Positions 12,342-20,349 of a stretch of DNA of 21,140 nt are shown here, one piece after another. Position 1 is the stretch's first letter, and each line of letters opens with the position of its first letter. The notes under the pieces are model-generated. The model had not been told where the DNA came from, ran no database searches, and was given only the letters and a program-made list of their open reading frames with translations. Origin of the DNA: Peronospora farinosa (taxonomy: Eukaryota; Oomycota; Peronosporomycetes; Peronosporales; Peronosporaceae); contig CANTFK010000011.1 of assembly GCA_947646735.1 (NCBI GenBank), forward strand, positions 1 to 21,140. Direction: 5' to 3'. A program made the translations under genes and the position numbers.

Positions 12342-14484
12342 CCTATCTCTCGTTGGTAAACCTGGTTCCCTTTTCGATTAACCTCGGTCCCTCTTCAGTA
12401 GACCTGGGTCGCTCAAAAATGCACATCACTGTATCGAAGATTGAAACCACAGTTGGAGTGACCCAGGTTGGCCACGGACTACCAACCAAAGAGCAAGCAA
12501 ATAACCCTACGTGATTGACGAAAGAATACATGCCCATTCTCAATCCGCTGTACGGCTGAGCAAGCGCAAGGGGCGGCTGTGGTGAAGTGCTTTCCTAAAT
12601 TTTGAAGAACCCAGGGGTTAGTTGGATTGAAGGGACAAGGGGCCGTGGACTAGGGAGAAGGGAACACGCACCAGAGAGAAGGGACCGGAGATAAAGGGAA
12701 CCTCGGAGTGAAGCGACCGTTGGCTGAGAATGTGAAAGACAAACAAAGGAGAGGTCATTACCAGGGTACTGTTTAACCGGTACCGAAGGGAGTCGACCAT
12801 GGCCCTCATTGGTCGACTTGGTCCCTCATTGGTCGAACAGGTCCCTCATCGGTAGACCTGGGTCCCTCATCGGTCGACCTCGACTCCTCGTCGGTAGACC
12901 CGGTCCCTCATTGGTCGACCCGGTCCCTCATCGTTAGACATGGGTCCCTCGTCGGTCGACCCTGTCCCTCATAGATCGACCCGGCCCCTCATCGGTCGAC
13001 CTCGGCCCCTCGTTGGTAGACCCGGTCCCTCATCGGTCGACCTCGGCCCCTCGTCAGTAGACCCTATCTCTCGTTGGTAAACCTGGTTCCCTTTTCGATT
13101 AACCTCGGTCCCTCTTCAGTAGACCTGGGTCGCTCAAAAATGCACATCACTGTATCGAAGATTGAAACCACAGTTGGAGTGACCCAGGTTGGCCACGGAC
13201 TACCAACCAAAGAGCAAGCAAATAACCCTACGTGATTGACGAAAGAATACATGCCCATTCTCAATCCGCTGTACGGCTGAGCAAGCGCAAGGGGCGGCTG
13301 TGGTGAAGTGCTTTCCTAAATTTTGAAGAACCCAGGGGTTAGTTGGATTGAAGGGACAAGGGGCCGTGGACTAGGGAGAAGGGAACACGCACCAGAGAGA
13401 AGGGACCGGAGATAAAGGGAACCTCGGAGTGAAGCGACCGTTGGCTGAGAATGTAAAAGACAAACAAAGGAGAGGTCATTACCAGGGTACTGTTTAACCG
13501 GTACCGAAGGGAGTCGACCATGGCCCTCATTGGTCGACTTGGTCCCTCATTGGTCGAACAGGTCCCTCATCGGTAGACCTGGGTCCCTCATCGGTCGTCC
13601 TCGACTCCTCGTCGGTAGACCCGGTCCCTCATTGGTCGACCCGGTCCCTCATCGTTAGACATGGGTCCCTCGTCGGTCGACCCTGTCCCTCATAGATCGA
13701 CCCGGCCCCTCATCGGTCGACCTCGGCCCCTCGTTGGTAGACCCGGTCCCTCATCGGTCGACCTCGGCCCCTCGTCAGTAGACCCTATCTCTCGTTGGTA
13801 AACCTGGTTCCCTTTTCGATTAACCTCGGTCCCTCTTCAGTAGACGTGGGTCGCTCAAAAATGCACATCACTGTATCGAAGATTGAAACCACAGTTGGAG
13901 TGACCCAGGTTGGCCACGGACTACCAACCAAAGAGCAAGCAAATAACCCTACGTGATTGACGAAAGAATACATGCCCATTCTCAATCCGCTGTACGGCTG
14001 AGCAAGCGCAAGGGGCGGCTGTGGTGAAGTGCTTTCCTAAATTTTGAAGAACCCAGGGGTTAGTTGGATTGAAGGGACAAGGGGCCGTGGACTAGGGAGA
14101 AGGGAACACGCACCAGAGAGAAGGGACCGGAGATAAAGGGAACCTCGGAGTGAAGCGACCGTTGGCTGAGAATGTAAAAGACAAACAAAGGAGAGGTCAT
14201 TACCAGGGTACTGTTTAACCGGTACCGAAGGGAGTCGACCATGGCCCTCATTGGTCGACTTGGTCTCTCATTGGTCGAACAGGTCCCTCATCGGTAGACC
14301 TGGGTCCCTCATCGGTCGTCCTCGACTCCTCGTCGGTAGACCCGGTCCCTCATTAGTCGACCCGGTCCCTCATCGTTAGACATGGGTCGATCGTCGGTCG
14401 ACCCTGTCCCTCATAGATCGACCCGGCCCCTCATCGGTCGACCTGGGTCCCTCATTGGTCGACCTCGGCCCCTCGTCAGTAGAC

Positions 14485-15190
14485 CCTATCTCTCGTTGGT
14501 AAACCTGGTTCCCTTTTCGATTAACCTCGGTCCCTCTTCAGTAGACCTGGGTCGCTCAAAAATGCACATCACTGTATCGAAGATTGAAACCACAGTTGGA
14601 GTGACCCAGGTTGGCCGCGGACTACCAACCAAAGAGCAAGCAAATAACCCTACGTGATTGACGAAAGAATACATGCCCATTCTCAATCCGCTGTACGGCT
14701 GAGCAAGCGCAAGGGGCGGCTGTGGTGAAGTGCTTTCCTAAATTTTGAAGAACCCAGGGGTTAGTTGGATTGAAGGGACAAGGGGCCGTGGACTAGGGAG
14801 AAGGGAACACGCACCAGAGAGAAGGGACCGGAGATAAAGGGAACCTCGGAGTGAAGCGACCGTTGGCTGAGAATGTGAAAGACAAACAAAGGAGAGGTCA
14901 TTACCAGGGTACTGTTTAACCGGTACCGAAGGGAGTCGACCATGGCCCTCATTGGTCGACTTGGTCCCTCATTGGTCGAACAGGTCCCTCATCGGTAGAC
15001 CTGGGTCCCTCATCGGTCGACCTCGACTCCTCGTCGGTAGACCCGGTCCCTCATTGGTCGACCCGGTCCCTCATCGTTAGACATGGGTCCCTCGTCGGTC
15101 GATCGTCGGTTGACTTCGGTCCCTCATCGATCGACCCGGTCCCTCGTTGGTAGACCTGGGTCCCTCATTGGTCGACCTCGGCCCCTCGGG
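14485..15190 (+). repeat. Last, truncated satellite unit
   Basis: The conserved half is complete, but the ladder ends early in GGCCCCTCGGGG and unrelated sequence follows. This is the only array edge in the window. The unit carries the short-form ladder marker and a single base change in the central hairpin loop. Edge units often drift because they exchange less, but one unit is too little to show this. Confidence 0.8.
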
Positions 15191-15290
15191 GTTCAGCTAC
15201 TCCTGACCAGTTAATACAAGGATCAGACTAGTCGACGCAAGGAATCAGAGCCTCAAGGAAGGATAGAGTAAAGGAGTTAAAAGGATAGGA

Positions 15291-15302
15291 CTATATTAAA
15301 TA
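15291..15302 (-). promoter_or_regulatory. TATA-like string in LTR-like copy A
   Basis: TATTTAATATAG on the minus strand lies ~110 bp before the putative 3' end of copy A, where an LTR core promoter would sit. It is one AT-rich string in an otherwise mixed sequence, so the call rests mostly on position. Confidence 0.25.
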
Positions 15303-15373
15303 CTACTCAATTTGCGATCTACTTGGCAAGTCTTCGTCGCGCTGTAAAGGAACTCGAGTCTGGCCACACGCCT

Positions 15374-15540
15374 GTTCCGGGGAAGGAATATATTTGGCCC
15401 CCCCGTTGAAGACAGACGTGTGGTTAGACTCAAGTGCGAGCTGACACCACGTGGCACGACTCCGTCACCCAAGAAGAACTTGCTCTAAGCTACTCACTGT
15501 TACGGGAAGGGATATATTTTGGCCCCCCGTTGAAGACAGT
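15374..15540 (-). repeat. Two copies of the CGGGGGGCCAAA motif in copy A
   Basis: Minus-strand copies at 15374-15414 and 15499-15540 read TGTCTTCAACGGGGGG, then GCCAAATATAT or GCCAAAATATAT, then a CCTTCCC-type tail ending near GGAACAG or GTAACAG. A weaker half-copy (GGCCAAATATATCCAGGA) lies at 15571-15590. The motif recurs once in copy B (18492-18540) and once in each 960-bp duplicate. Its conservation in otherwise diverged copies suggests a regulatory or structural role in the element, which is inference. Confidence 0.6.
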
Positions 15541-16087
15541 TGTGTAGCGAAGTTCAAGTGCGAATAGAGCTCCTGGATATATTTGGCCTGTGAGCTCGTT
15601 CGAGTGGCAACACCCCCCAAGACCCGCTATCGGAAGCGGTCTCCCTCAACTCACGATCAGGGAGAAAAGAAATGTCAGGTGGTTGATACCCCTGACACAG
15701 AAGAAAAAGGCCAGGGACGACAAGCTCCCTGAAGAATTTGGCTCTAAGTCCACTCTCGACAAGGTCGATCGAGTGGCCACCTACCGGCCCACCGAGTGAA
15801 GCATATCCACTCGAGGTCCCCCAGGTCTACCTCCCTCAAGGCAGACGTCTACATCTTCACCAAGTCCTCCGAAGAGTGCAACCCGCCAGCCGACGGGTAC
15901 ACAAGGTGAGAGAAGGTTCATACGCGGCATCGGGGTACCCCCTCCAACAGTTGGCAGTCCGGCACAGTGAGTGGTTTGGGGTCTCATCATACAATTTTGA
16001 GAACACACTCCACCACAAAAGCATTTGCGAAGCCCAGCGCTTGGTGGATGAGCGATTAGCGCCATCACACGTAAAGTCCGTGACGCG

Positions 16088-16429
16088 ATGGCAAGCGCAC
16101 AGGACAAGCAAAAACAATATGCAGACCAGCATGGTCGCAAAAACAATGAACACTTTAGTGTGGGGGACAAAGTGCTATTAAGTACTGCTACCCTACCTAA
16201 ACATGCAATCTCTGTACTACCTGGTGGTACTACTAAGCTATTGCCCCGATTCATTGGGCCCTTTACAATTGTTGAAGAAGTTGGAGACCTAAAGTATAGG
16301 CTCACTCTCCCACCGTATATGAAGACGCACCCTGTATTTTACGTGGGTCGTCTGAAACGGTATGTTGATCCAGAAAAGATCACATATCCATATCGGTCTA
16401 ACGAGACCGATGGTGATGTCGACTGTTAG
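16088..16429 (+). pseudogene. Integrase C-terminal (GPY/F) domain of the gypsy fragment
   Basis: This is a 113-codon open stretch. It begins with the helix MASAQDKQKQYADQHGR, continues with FSVGDKVLLST (residues 23-33) and LLPRFIGPFTIVEEVGD (51-67, the GPF of the GPY/F motif), and ends with LPPYMKTHPVFYVGRLKRYVDP (74-95). In gypsy elements this module follows the catalytic core and contributes to DNA binding and integrase multimerisation. It is the best preserved coding piece of the window. The start methionine is internal to the original protein and not a true start. Confidence 0.88.
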
Positions 16430-16789
16430 TCGAGCGTCGCGGCCGATCAGGTGACGAGGAAGCCAATAGGCTCCCCGTATACGAACAAGGCGATAGAGGA
16501 CTCGGTGATCGAGGATGACTCCGAGTTGTACGCGGGTCTCTCATCACCAGTCGCTCGTGTATGTCCAAACGGGTCTTCAGCCGGTCATACCCCTGACGGT
16601 CCCTCGCCCTCACAGAGCGTAGATCCGAAGCAGTCGCGAGACTTGACTTTACAGATCAGACACATCTTTCTTTAGTGCAGAGATCTCCGCCTGCGACTGA
16701 ACAACAACAGGGTAGGCAGCCGCAAATAGTTGGGCGTAATTGTCGCTCCTATCGGGCGCCACCTGCGTTGGTGGATGCGGGTGGGAACA

Positions 16790-16881
16790 CACTCTTCCTT
16801 GTTGGAAGGTTGTTGGCCCACCGTCATGTAAAACAAAAGCTTCAGATCCTTGTCCAGTGGAAGGGATATCCCGCAGAGCTT
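16790..16881 (+). pseudogene. Truncated chromodomain of the gypsy fragment
   Basis: After a polar linker, YRAPPALVD leads into FLVGRLLAHRHVKQKLQILV and QWKGYPAEL, the first two-thirds of a chromodomain. The aromatic in WKGY is present. The last aromatic, normally in an NSWE-like segment, is lost because the sequence switches to reversed copia sequence at 16870-16882. The usual Glu of the V-E-x-L strand appears as Gly. In chromoviruses this domain directs integration toward marked chromatin; this copy cannot do so. Confidence 0.75.
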
Positions 16882-17019
16882 CGACTCCATCAAATTAGGT
16901 TTTCGTCTGTTGATCACATCATGTGGAGTCATATTATTGTGACTGGCGCATGGAACTCGATAAGTCACACAGACTGCCGAGTTAACTGCCTCGGTACCAC
17001 CCAATCTTGCATGTGAATG

Positions 17020-17366
17020 AGCATTCCTCTCGCTCGCTCCATAAGTGTTCGGTCCATGCGCGCAGCTAGCCCGTTCCGTAGTGAAGAATATAGCACCGTC
17101 GTTTAATGCACAATTCCAGACCTTTGACAAATTCCAGAAAATCTTCTGCTTACATATTCTGATCCATTGTCTTTTCTGATGCACTTGGTTTTTTTAAACA
17201 GTTGAATCTCCATCAGTGCTTTGTATTCGATGAAACGGTCCAGCCCTTCGTACTTGTTCGTGATATAGTATGTGACTATATATTTTAAGAAAGTGTTAAT
17301 AAATGTCACGACGAATCTTGATATTCCTTGGGACTTTGTCTGCATAGGTCCCATAACGTCACTCTA
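17020..17366 (-). pseudogene. Copia integrase core remnant
   Basis: After a one-base insertion near 17363 the sequence reads SDVMGPM (first Asp at 17358-17360), KSQGISRFVVTFINTF and CIRKDNGSEYVSRRF (second Asp at 17169-17171), then GIVH and a stop. In another frame it continues NGLAARMDRTLMERARGML. The third acidic residue of the D,D,E triad, normally in NGLAER, is Ala. Two of three catalytic residues therefore remain, the third is gone and the frame is broken twice. Confidence 0.82.
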
Positions 17367-17394
17367 TGGGCGATCTCCAATACTTCTTTAGTTT

Positions 17395-17640
17395 TCACTT
17401 GCCGTGGGTTGACTTTGGAAACGTTTTGCCGGTCGACCTACCCATCATGCTTCCTTCGCATATGTCTTCATCAATGTCATTGTTCTGATTCTTCTTGATT
17501 TTCAATCCGTCGAGGCAACTCCCCATGCCCTCGATGACCTTTGTGGGAAGATGACCCAATCGTCCATGCCATACCCTTAGATAAAATGCTCCTGCTCCAC
17601 TGCTTGAAATAAGGTTTGTCCAGTCTCTTGCACGAATTTG
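17395..17640 (-). pseudogene. Copia GAG-pre-integrase (zinc-binding) remnant
   Basis: FYLRVWHGRLGHLP lies near 17585-17542; the HGRLGH core at 17551-17568 corresponds to the HRRLGH of the family. It is followed by a linker and ICEGSMMGRSTGKTFPKS. The first His pair is kept. The C-x2-C that completes the zinc site reads C-E-G-S, so one ligand is missing. A neighbouring frame holds the sequence just upstream (IPKSNKMYALE), which places a frameshift near 17640. Confidence 0.75.
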
Positions 17641-17912
17641 CTGACTTAGCCGAACTGCATTCCAAGGCGTACATCTTGTTGCTTTTTGGTATTTGTACAA
17701 TTACTTCTGTGTCGCTCCTAGCTTGACAACTCACATTTGAGAAGATCACTTGCAGACCTTTCTTGGATAGTGCCGATATCAATAATAACTCTTGGTCTAG
17801 TTCCGGTTCTTATAGTGTCTTTTCGATTCTGATAACTTCTCCTGTTTAAAGATTCACGCGCACTTTCCCGACTCCTGGCCTCCACCTTGTTTCCATCTGC
17901 AATGGTGATCAT

Positions 17913-18065
17913 TTATGGGTCCTTTAATGAGTTCATACATATGAAATCATCTTTAATGGGACACATGTGGCTGCTAGCCCCAATGTTTAATAACCACCCA
18001 GATATTGTTCGACTCGACGCAGTAGATGCCTTTTCTTTTCCAGAATGTTTTTTCCACTTGATAAG
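17913..18065 (-). pseudogene. Copia aspartic protease remnant, catalytic Asp lost
   Basis: The readable stretch runs IKWKKHSGKEKAS and then WLLNIGASSHMC at ~18008-17958. Copia proteases carry D-S/T-G-A at this place. Here Asn replaces the catalytic Asp (codon 17985-17987) and Ile the next residue, so the site is inactive. A TAA follows KDP directly, with MITIADGNKVE continuing in the same frame behind it. Confidence 0.78.
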
Positions 18066-18835
18066 TGTGGTGGAGTGGATTCTAAAACAACGTAGGAGAA
18101 CCACAAACACACACAGCGCCGGACTACCGACTTACGGAGGGGTACCCCGATACCGTGTCGTATCAACTTTGGGTCTCACCTTGTGTACCCGTCGGCTTGG
18201 ATGGTCTTGCTCCTCGGTTGACGCAGAAGACTTAAACACTTGATCTTGTATGGAGCGACTTGGTGTTCCCCGAGTGAATATACTTAACTCAGGACAGGGT
18301 TTCTTGACTGGGTCGAGAGCAATGCACCTAATACTATGTACCCTTTCGGTGTCTAACGGCTTCTTAGTCTTTCGGCCACTTTTTCTTGTTCCCCGTAGAA
18401 AAACCGCTTCATGTAGCGGGTCTGCTATGGGTACTAACCCACAAGCCAAAATACTTCCTGGGGTTCGTTCGAGCTTGAATCTTACCACACGACTGTCTTC
18501 AACGGGGGGAGAGGAAAAATATGTCCCTTCCCTTGAACAGGTAGGTAGATCAAAACAAGTTCACACTTAAGTCTTGACACCTCAGGCCAACTCTCCTGAG
18601 GTTCAACTTGCGTTGCTTGAACCGTCACCTCACCTGACGTCAGGGAGCCAAAGGGTATCCCACCCGGAATAGGTGAGGTGACGGAGACGAGCTTGGAGGA
18701 GGGGGCACTTGGAGCTGCCACGTGTAACGCAAATTCGAGTGTGTTTATTTATCTAATTCTCTGTATGCTTATGATGCCTAACCCTAACCCTTCGCTATGG
18801 ATGGTACCACGTGTCAGCTTGTGACAGAACAACTG
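18066..18835 (+). mobile_element. LTR-like element, copy B
   Basis: It starts TGTGGTGGAGTG directly against copia coding sequence (CTTGATAAG before it). It shares with copy A, in the same order: GCCGGACTACC, a GGGGTACCCCGAT string, CTCACCTTGTGTACCCGTCGG, then GACTGTCTTCAACGGGGGG at 18491, and near the end a CCACGTG-TCAGCT block (18806-18820 here). The distance from the terminus to the CGGGGGG motif is ~430 bp, against ~480 bp in copy A. No open frame matches a known protein. The right end is uncertain because homology fades near 18835; a CA end and target duplication were not found. A short TAACCCTAACCC string at 18779-18790 is not a telomere. Confidence 0.55.
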
Positions 18836-18850
18836 GCTTTTTTAGGACAT

Positions 18851-19121
18851 TGGACATGTACCGTCTCTGCAATGTAGGGAAGCCTTATACCTTCTATGAT
18901 CTTGGATCCTGGTCCACTGGGGTACCGGGTTACCGTAAGTCAACCTGGTCACCTGGGGTACCGGGTCATTCGGGTCACCTGGGGTACCGGGTCACCTTGA
19001 GGCCTGGTCCACCTTTATAAACTTGGACTACCCCCAAAGCACTTGACCTTCGGGCTCCTGGACCTGTGCCGGATCTGCATTGTAGGGAAACCTTGCACCT
19101 TCTATGTCTTCAGGGCCCTGG
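18851..19121 (+). repeat. Diverged direct duplication of ~62 bp, 208 bp apart
   Basis: 18851-18912 and 19059-19121 share GGACMTGTRCCG, TCTGCAWTGTAGGGAARCCT, and CACCTTCTATG or TACCTTCTATG followed by TCTT and a CCTGG end, at roughly 80% identity by eye. The minisatellite lies between them. Confidence 0.7.
18911..18996 (+). repeat. Three-copy minisatellite around GGGGTACCGGG
   Basis: Copies at 18911-18934, 18947-18970 and 18973-18996 follow GGTCACCTGGGGTACCGGGT, with the first copy diverged (GGTCCACTGG) and the last two nearly identical. Spacers are 12 and 2 bp. Confidence 0.8.
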
Positions 19122-19211
19122 ACCTTCGGTACCGGTGTCCCTGATAACTGGTATGGTAACTAGTATCCTTGTACCTGTTGACTGGAAACCCTGTCCCTGT
19201 TGACTGAAAAC

Positions 19212-19389
19212 TGTGGTGGAGCGGGGTTCACAAAATTTCTGATGTGACCCTGACTTTCCACTGGCGCCCGGACAACCGACTATCGGAGGGGGTACTCCGT
19301 TTTTGTGTATAGCAATTCCTTCCTCACCTGGTGTACCCGTCGGTAGGGCGGTTAGCACTCTTCTCGGTGGACTCGTTTGATGCTAAACA
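19212..19389 (+). mobile_element. LTR-like element, copy C (outer part)
   Basis: It starts TGTGGTGGAGCGGGGTTCACAA after CTGAAAAC. It follows copies A and B through CCGGACAACCGAC, GGAGGGGGTACTCCG, TCACCTGGTGTACCCGTCGG and GCACTCTTC. The element probably continues into the 960-bp duplication: GGCCAAACAATCCAGGG and the CGGGGGGCCAAAA motif appear there with the same ~66-bp mutual spacing as in copy A. The motif lies 488 bp from the terminus, against ~480 bp in A. Confidence 0.55.
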
Positions 19390-19895
19390 TGACCGTGGTT
19401 GGGATTGGTTGGGGTTCGATCACGCGGGAATCTTCACGCGATCGAGGGTTACTTGGGGGGCTCTATACGAGTCGCCTTGATCTCTTTTGAGATCGCCTTG
19501 TCCAAAAATGTAGATACTTGATCCACTTGATCCACTTGACCTTCTGATCACTTGAGCCGTCTCGCGATCTTGTGCCTTGTCCTTTACGTGATACTGCGTC
19601 CAATCGCAGGAGAATTTTGTTTGTGAGAGGTCTTGTAATCCCTGGCCAAACAATCCAGGGATATTACTTGTAGGTACTGGTGGCAGAAGTTCTTGATCGT
19701 CGGGGGGCCAAAACTTTTCCCGCCCGGAAGAGAAGTCTGCGTGCGTAGTTCGAAGTAAAAGAAACTCTGTTTAATGTTAACCAATCAAATACCCAGAACC
19801 TATGATCTTGCCTATCGGTAGCCCAGGATCTACTGCCGCGTGTCGCCTTCTTGGAAATAAATCAGACTTGCTATGTGGTCCACTTCAAACACTGT

Positions 19896-20077
19896 GTCGA
19901 TCCAGTTTTGTCGATCCAGTTTTGTCGATCCAGTTTTGTCGATCCAGTTTTGTCGATCCAGTTCTGTCGATCCAGTTTTGTCGATCCAGTTCTGTCGATC
20001 CAGTTTTGTCGATCCAGTTTTGTCGATCCAGTTTTGTCGATCCGGTTTTGTCGATATGGTTTTATCGATCCGGTTTC
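19896..20077 (+). repeat. 14-bp minisatellite, 13 units
   Basis: Thirteen consecutive units of GTCGATCCAGTTTT with a few T-to-C and A-to-G changes; the last three are the most degenerate (GATCCGG, GATATGG, ATCGATCCGG). Since 14 is not a multiple of 3 and no stop arises, all three plus frames and one minus frame stay open, giving 142-159-codon frames that are artefacts. Confidence 0.97.
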
Positions 20078-20349
20078 TGGATCGAGGTTGCGTATCGATC
20101 TTCAGGCTGGTTACGATTTGCGATCTTCTTTCTGGATCAAGGGTTCGATCCGATCCTCTTGGATCGCGACTGTGGTGTGTGGTCCACACCCAATCCTTTT
20201 TCGATCCATATTCTTCTGTGTTCTTCACACCGTTACTCCCTCTTCCAACCATCTTGCATGCCTCATTGACCAATCGTAGCGCAGGATTGTGGATCGATGA
20301 CATTTCTTTGATCGATCCCTTTCAAATTATTCGATCGCTTTACCACACT
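20078..20349 (+). other. GATC-rich tail of the 960-bp unit, non-coding
   Basis: This 272-bp stretch has no gene. GATC occurs repeatedly (GGATCGAGG, TATCGATCTT, GGTTCGATCCGATCC, GGATCGATGACA, GATCGATCCC, TTCGATCGC), far above the one per 256 bp expected by chance. It follows directly from the minisatellite and may be its decayed continuation. Confidence 0.55.

Larger units (their letters stand above)
1..15190. repeat. Tandem satellite array, 21 units of ~720 bp
   Basis: Twenty-one head-to-tail units start, at the shared string CCTATCTCTCGTTGG, at 1, 722, 1498, 2220, 2940, 3662, 4379, 5116, 5853, 6595, 7318, 8041, 8754, 9472, 10185, 10907, 11620, 12342, 13063, 13784 and 14485. Unit lengths range from 701 to 776 bp, mostly 713-723. 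The first ~450 bp of each unit are almost identical in all copies; I noticed only four variable sites. The rest is a ladder of 20-21-bp subrepeats where nearly all length changes occur. Each unit carries two short minus-strand open frames (66 and 63 codons). The four differences I saw in them all change the amino acid and none is silent, so I do not call them genes. The array continues beyond the left edge. No 5S rRNA, tRNA or known satellite was recognised. Function is unknown; recent homogenisation is inferred from the identity. Confidence 0.97.
15191..16017 (-). mobile_element. LTR-like element, copy A (probable solo LTR)
   Basis: The minus strand begins TGTGGTGGAGTG at 16017, the same terminus as copies B (18066) and C (19212), each against different flanking sequence. 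Shared internal blocks include GGACTGCC followed by a GGGGTACCCC-type string, CACCTTGTGTACCCGTCGG, and the CGGGGGGCCAAA motif. A TATA-like string ~100-110 bp before the array edge and a pyrimidine-rich 3' part fit an LTR with U3 first, but a CA-3' end, primer-binding site and target duplication were not found. The other end is set at the array edge and is uncertain. Open frames of 147 and 174 codons here overlap on opposite strands and match nothing I recognise, so I treat them as spurious. The element interrupts the gypsy fragment on its right. Confidence 0.6.
16018..16881 (+). pseudogene. Ty3/gypsy chromodomain retrotransposon Pol, C-terminal fragment
   Basis: This is the tail of a gypsy Pol polyprotein: the end of the integrase, a linker and the start of a chromodomain. 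Reverse transcriptase, RNase H and the integrase catalytic core are missing because LTR-like copy A cuts the left side at 16018. The first readable residues (EAQRLVDERL from 16029) are in a different frame from the next (AITRKVRDAMASAQ), so there is a frameshift near 16060. A TAG at 16427-16429 interrupts the frame after the integrase domain, a second stop lies at 16673-16675, and the chromodomain follows in another frame. It is a dead copy. The wording of the conserved stretches points to an oomycete lineage. Confidence 0.85.
16870..18065 (-). pseudogene. Ty1/copia retrotransposon Pol fragment, protease to integrase
   Basis: On the minus strand, from 18065 downward, copia Pol modules appear in the canonical order: protease (IGASSHMC), linker (ITIADGNKVE; LSKKGLQVIFSN), GAG-pre-integrase (WHGRLGH), and integrase core (SDVMG, KDNGSEY, NGLAARMDR, VPCASHNN, TPHDV). 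Reverse transcriptase and RNase H are missing beyond 16870. The frame is broken by a stop at 17913-17915, a shift near 17785, a shift between the linker and GAG-pre-integrase parts near 17640, a one-base shift near 17363, a stop at 17103-17105 and further shifts near 17000. It is a dead fragment, cut on the right exactly where copy B begins and on the left by the gypsy chromodomain. Confidence 0.88.
18836..19211. other. Non-coding stretch with local duplications
   Basis: No gene is seen. The stretch contains a diverged ~62-bp direct duplication and a three-copy minisatellite, listed separately. CCTGTTGACTG is also repeated just before copy C (19168 and 19196). KpnI-like GGTACC palindromes are frequent. 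It could be part of copy B beyond the point where homology with A can be followed. Confidence 0.5.
19390..20349 (+). repeat. 960-bp tandem duplication, first copy
   Basis: From TGACCGTGGTTGGG onward the sequence repeats with a 960-bp period at 20350 and few substitutions. In order it holds a GATCGCCTTG-rich part, a triplicated TTGATCCAC-like step, the CGGGGGGCCAAAA motif (19698-19728), GTTAACCAATCAAATAC, a 14-bp minisatellite and a GATC-rich tail. Minus-strand open frames here (66 and 77 codons) match no family I know. One is shifted relative to the second copy by a one-base difference near 19713, so coding is unlikely. Confidence 0.9.

Noticed and set aside
14382..14657. 91-codon plus-strand open frame in the last-but-one unit
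   Set aside because: It exists only because ladder changes in this unit remove stops; it reads through subrepeats into the conserved centre and is absent from the other units.
1..15190. CRISPR-like reading of short repeats with regular spacing
   Set aside because: The 20-bp steps are contiguous and degenerate with no unique spacers, there are no cas genes, and the transposons are eukaryotic.
1..15190. rDNA intergenic spacer repeats
   Set aside because: No 18S, 28S or 5S rRNA sequence is seen next to or inside the units; the array edge leads into transposon sequence.
15190..15209. Possible primer-binding site beside copy A (minus strand TGGTCAGGAG)
   Set aside because: The preceding bases end in AC and not the CA expected of an LTR end, and the sequence does not match the 3' end of a tRNA with a proper T arm.
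15738..16305. Overlapping 147-, 174- and 98-codon open frames on both strands
   Set aside because: They cross the boundary between LTR-like copy A and the gypsy fragment, overlap each other and show no domain. The recognisable gypsy frame is a different one.
18779..18790. Telomere-like TAACCCTAACCC
   Set aside because: Only two repeats, inside LTR-like copy B, and not the CCCTAAA type expected for oomycetes.
19408..19420. Possible Pol III B box (GGTTCGATCAC), suggesting a tRNA or SINE
   Set aside because: There is no A box at a suitable distance and no cloverleaf; the GATC-rich context makes a chance match likely.
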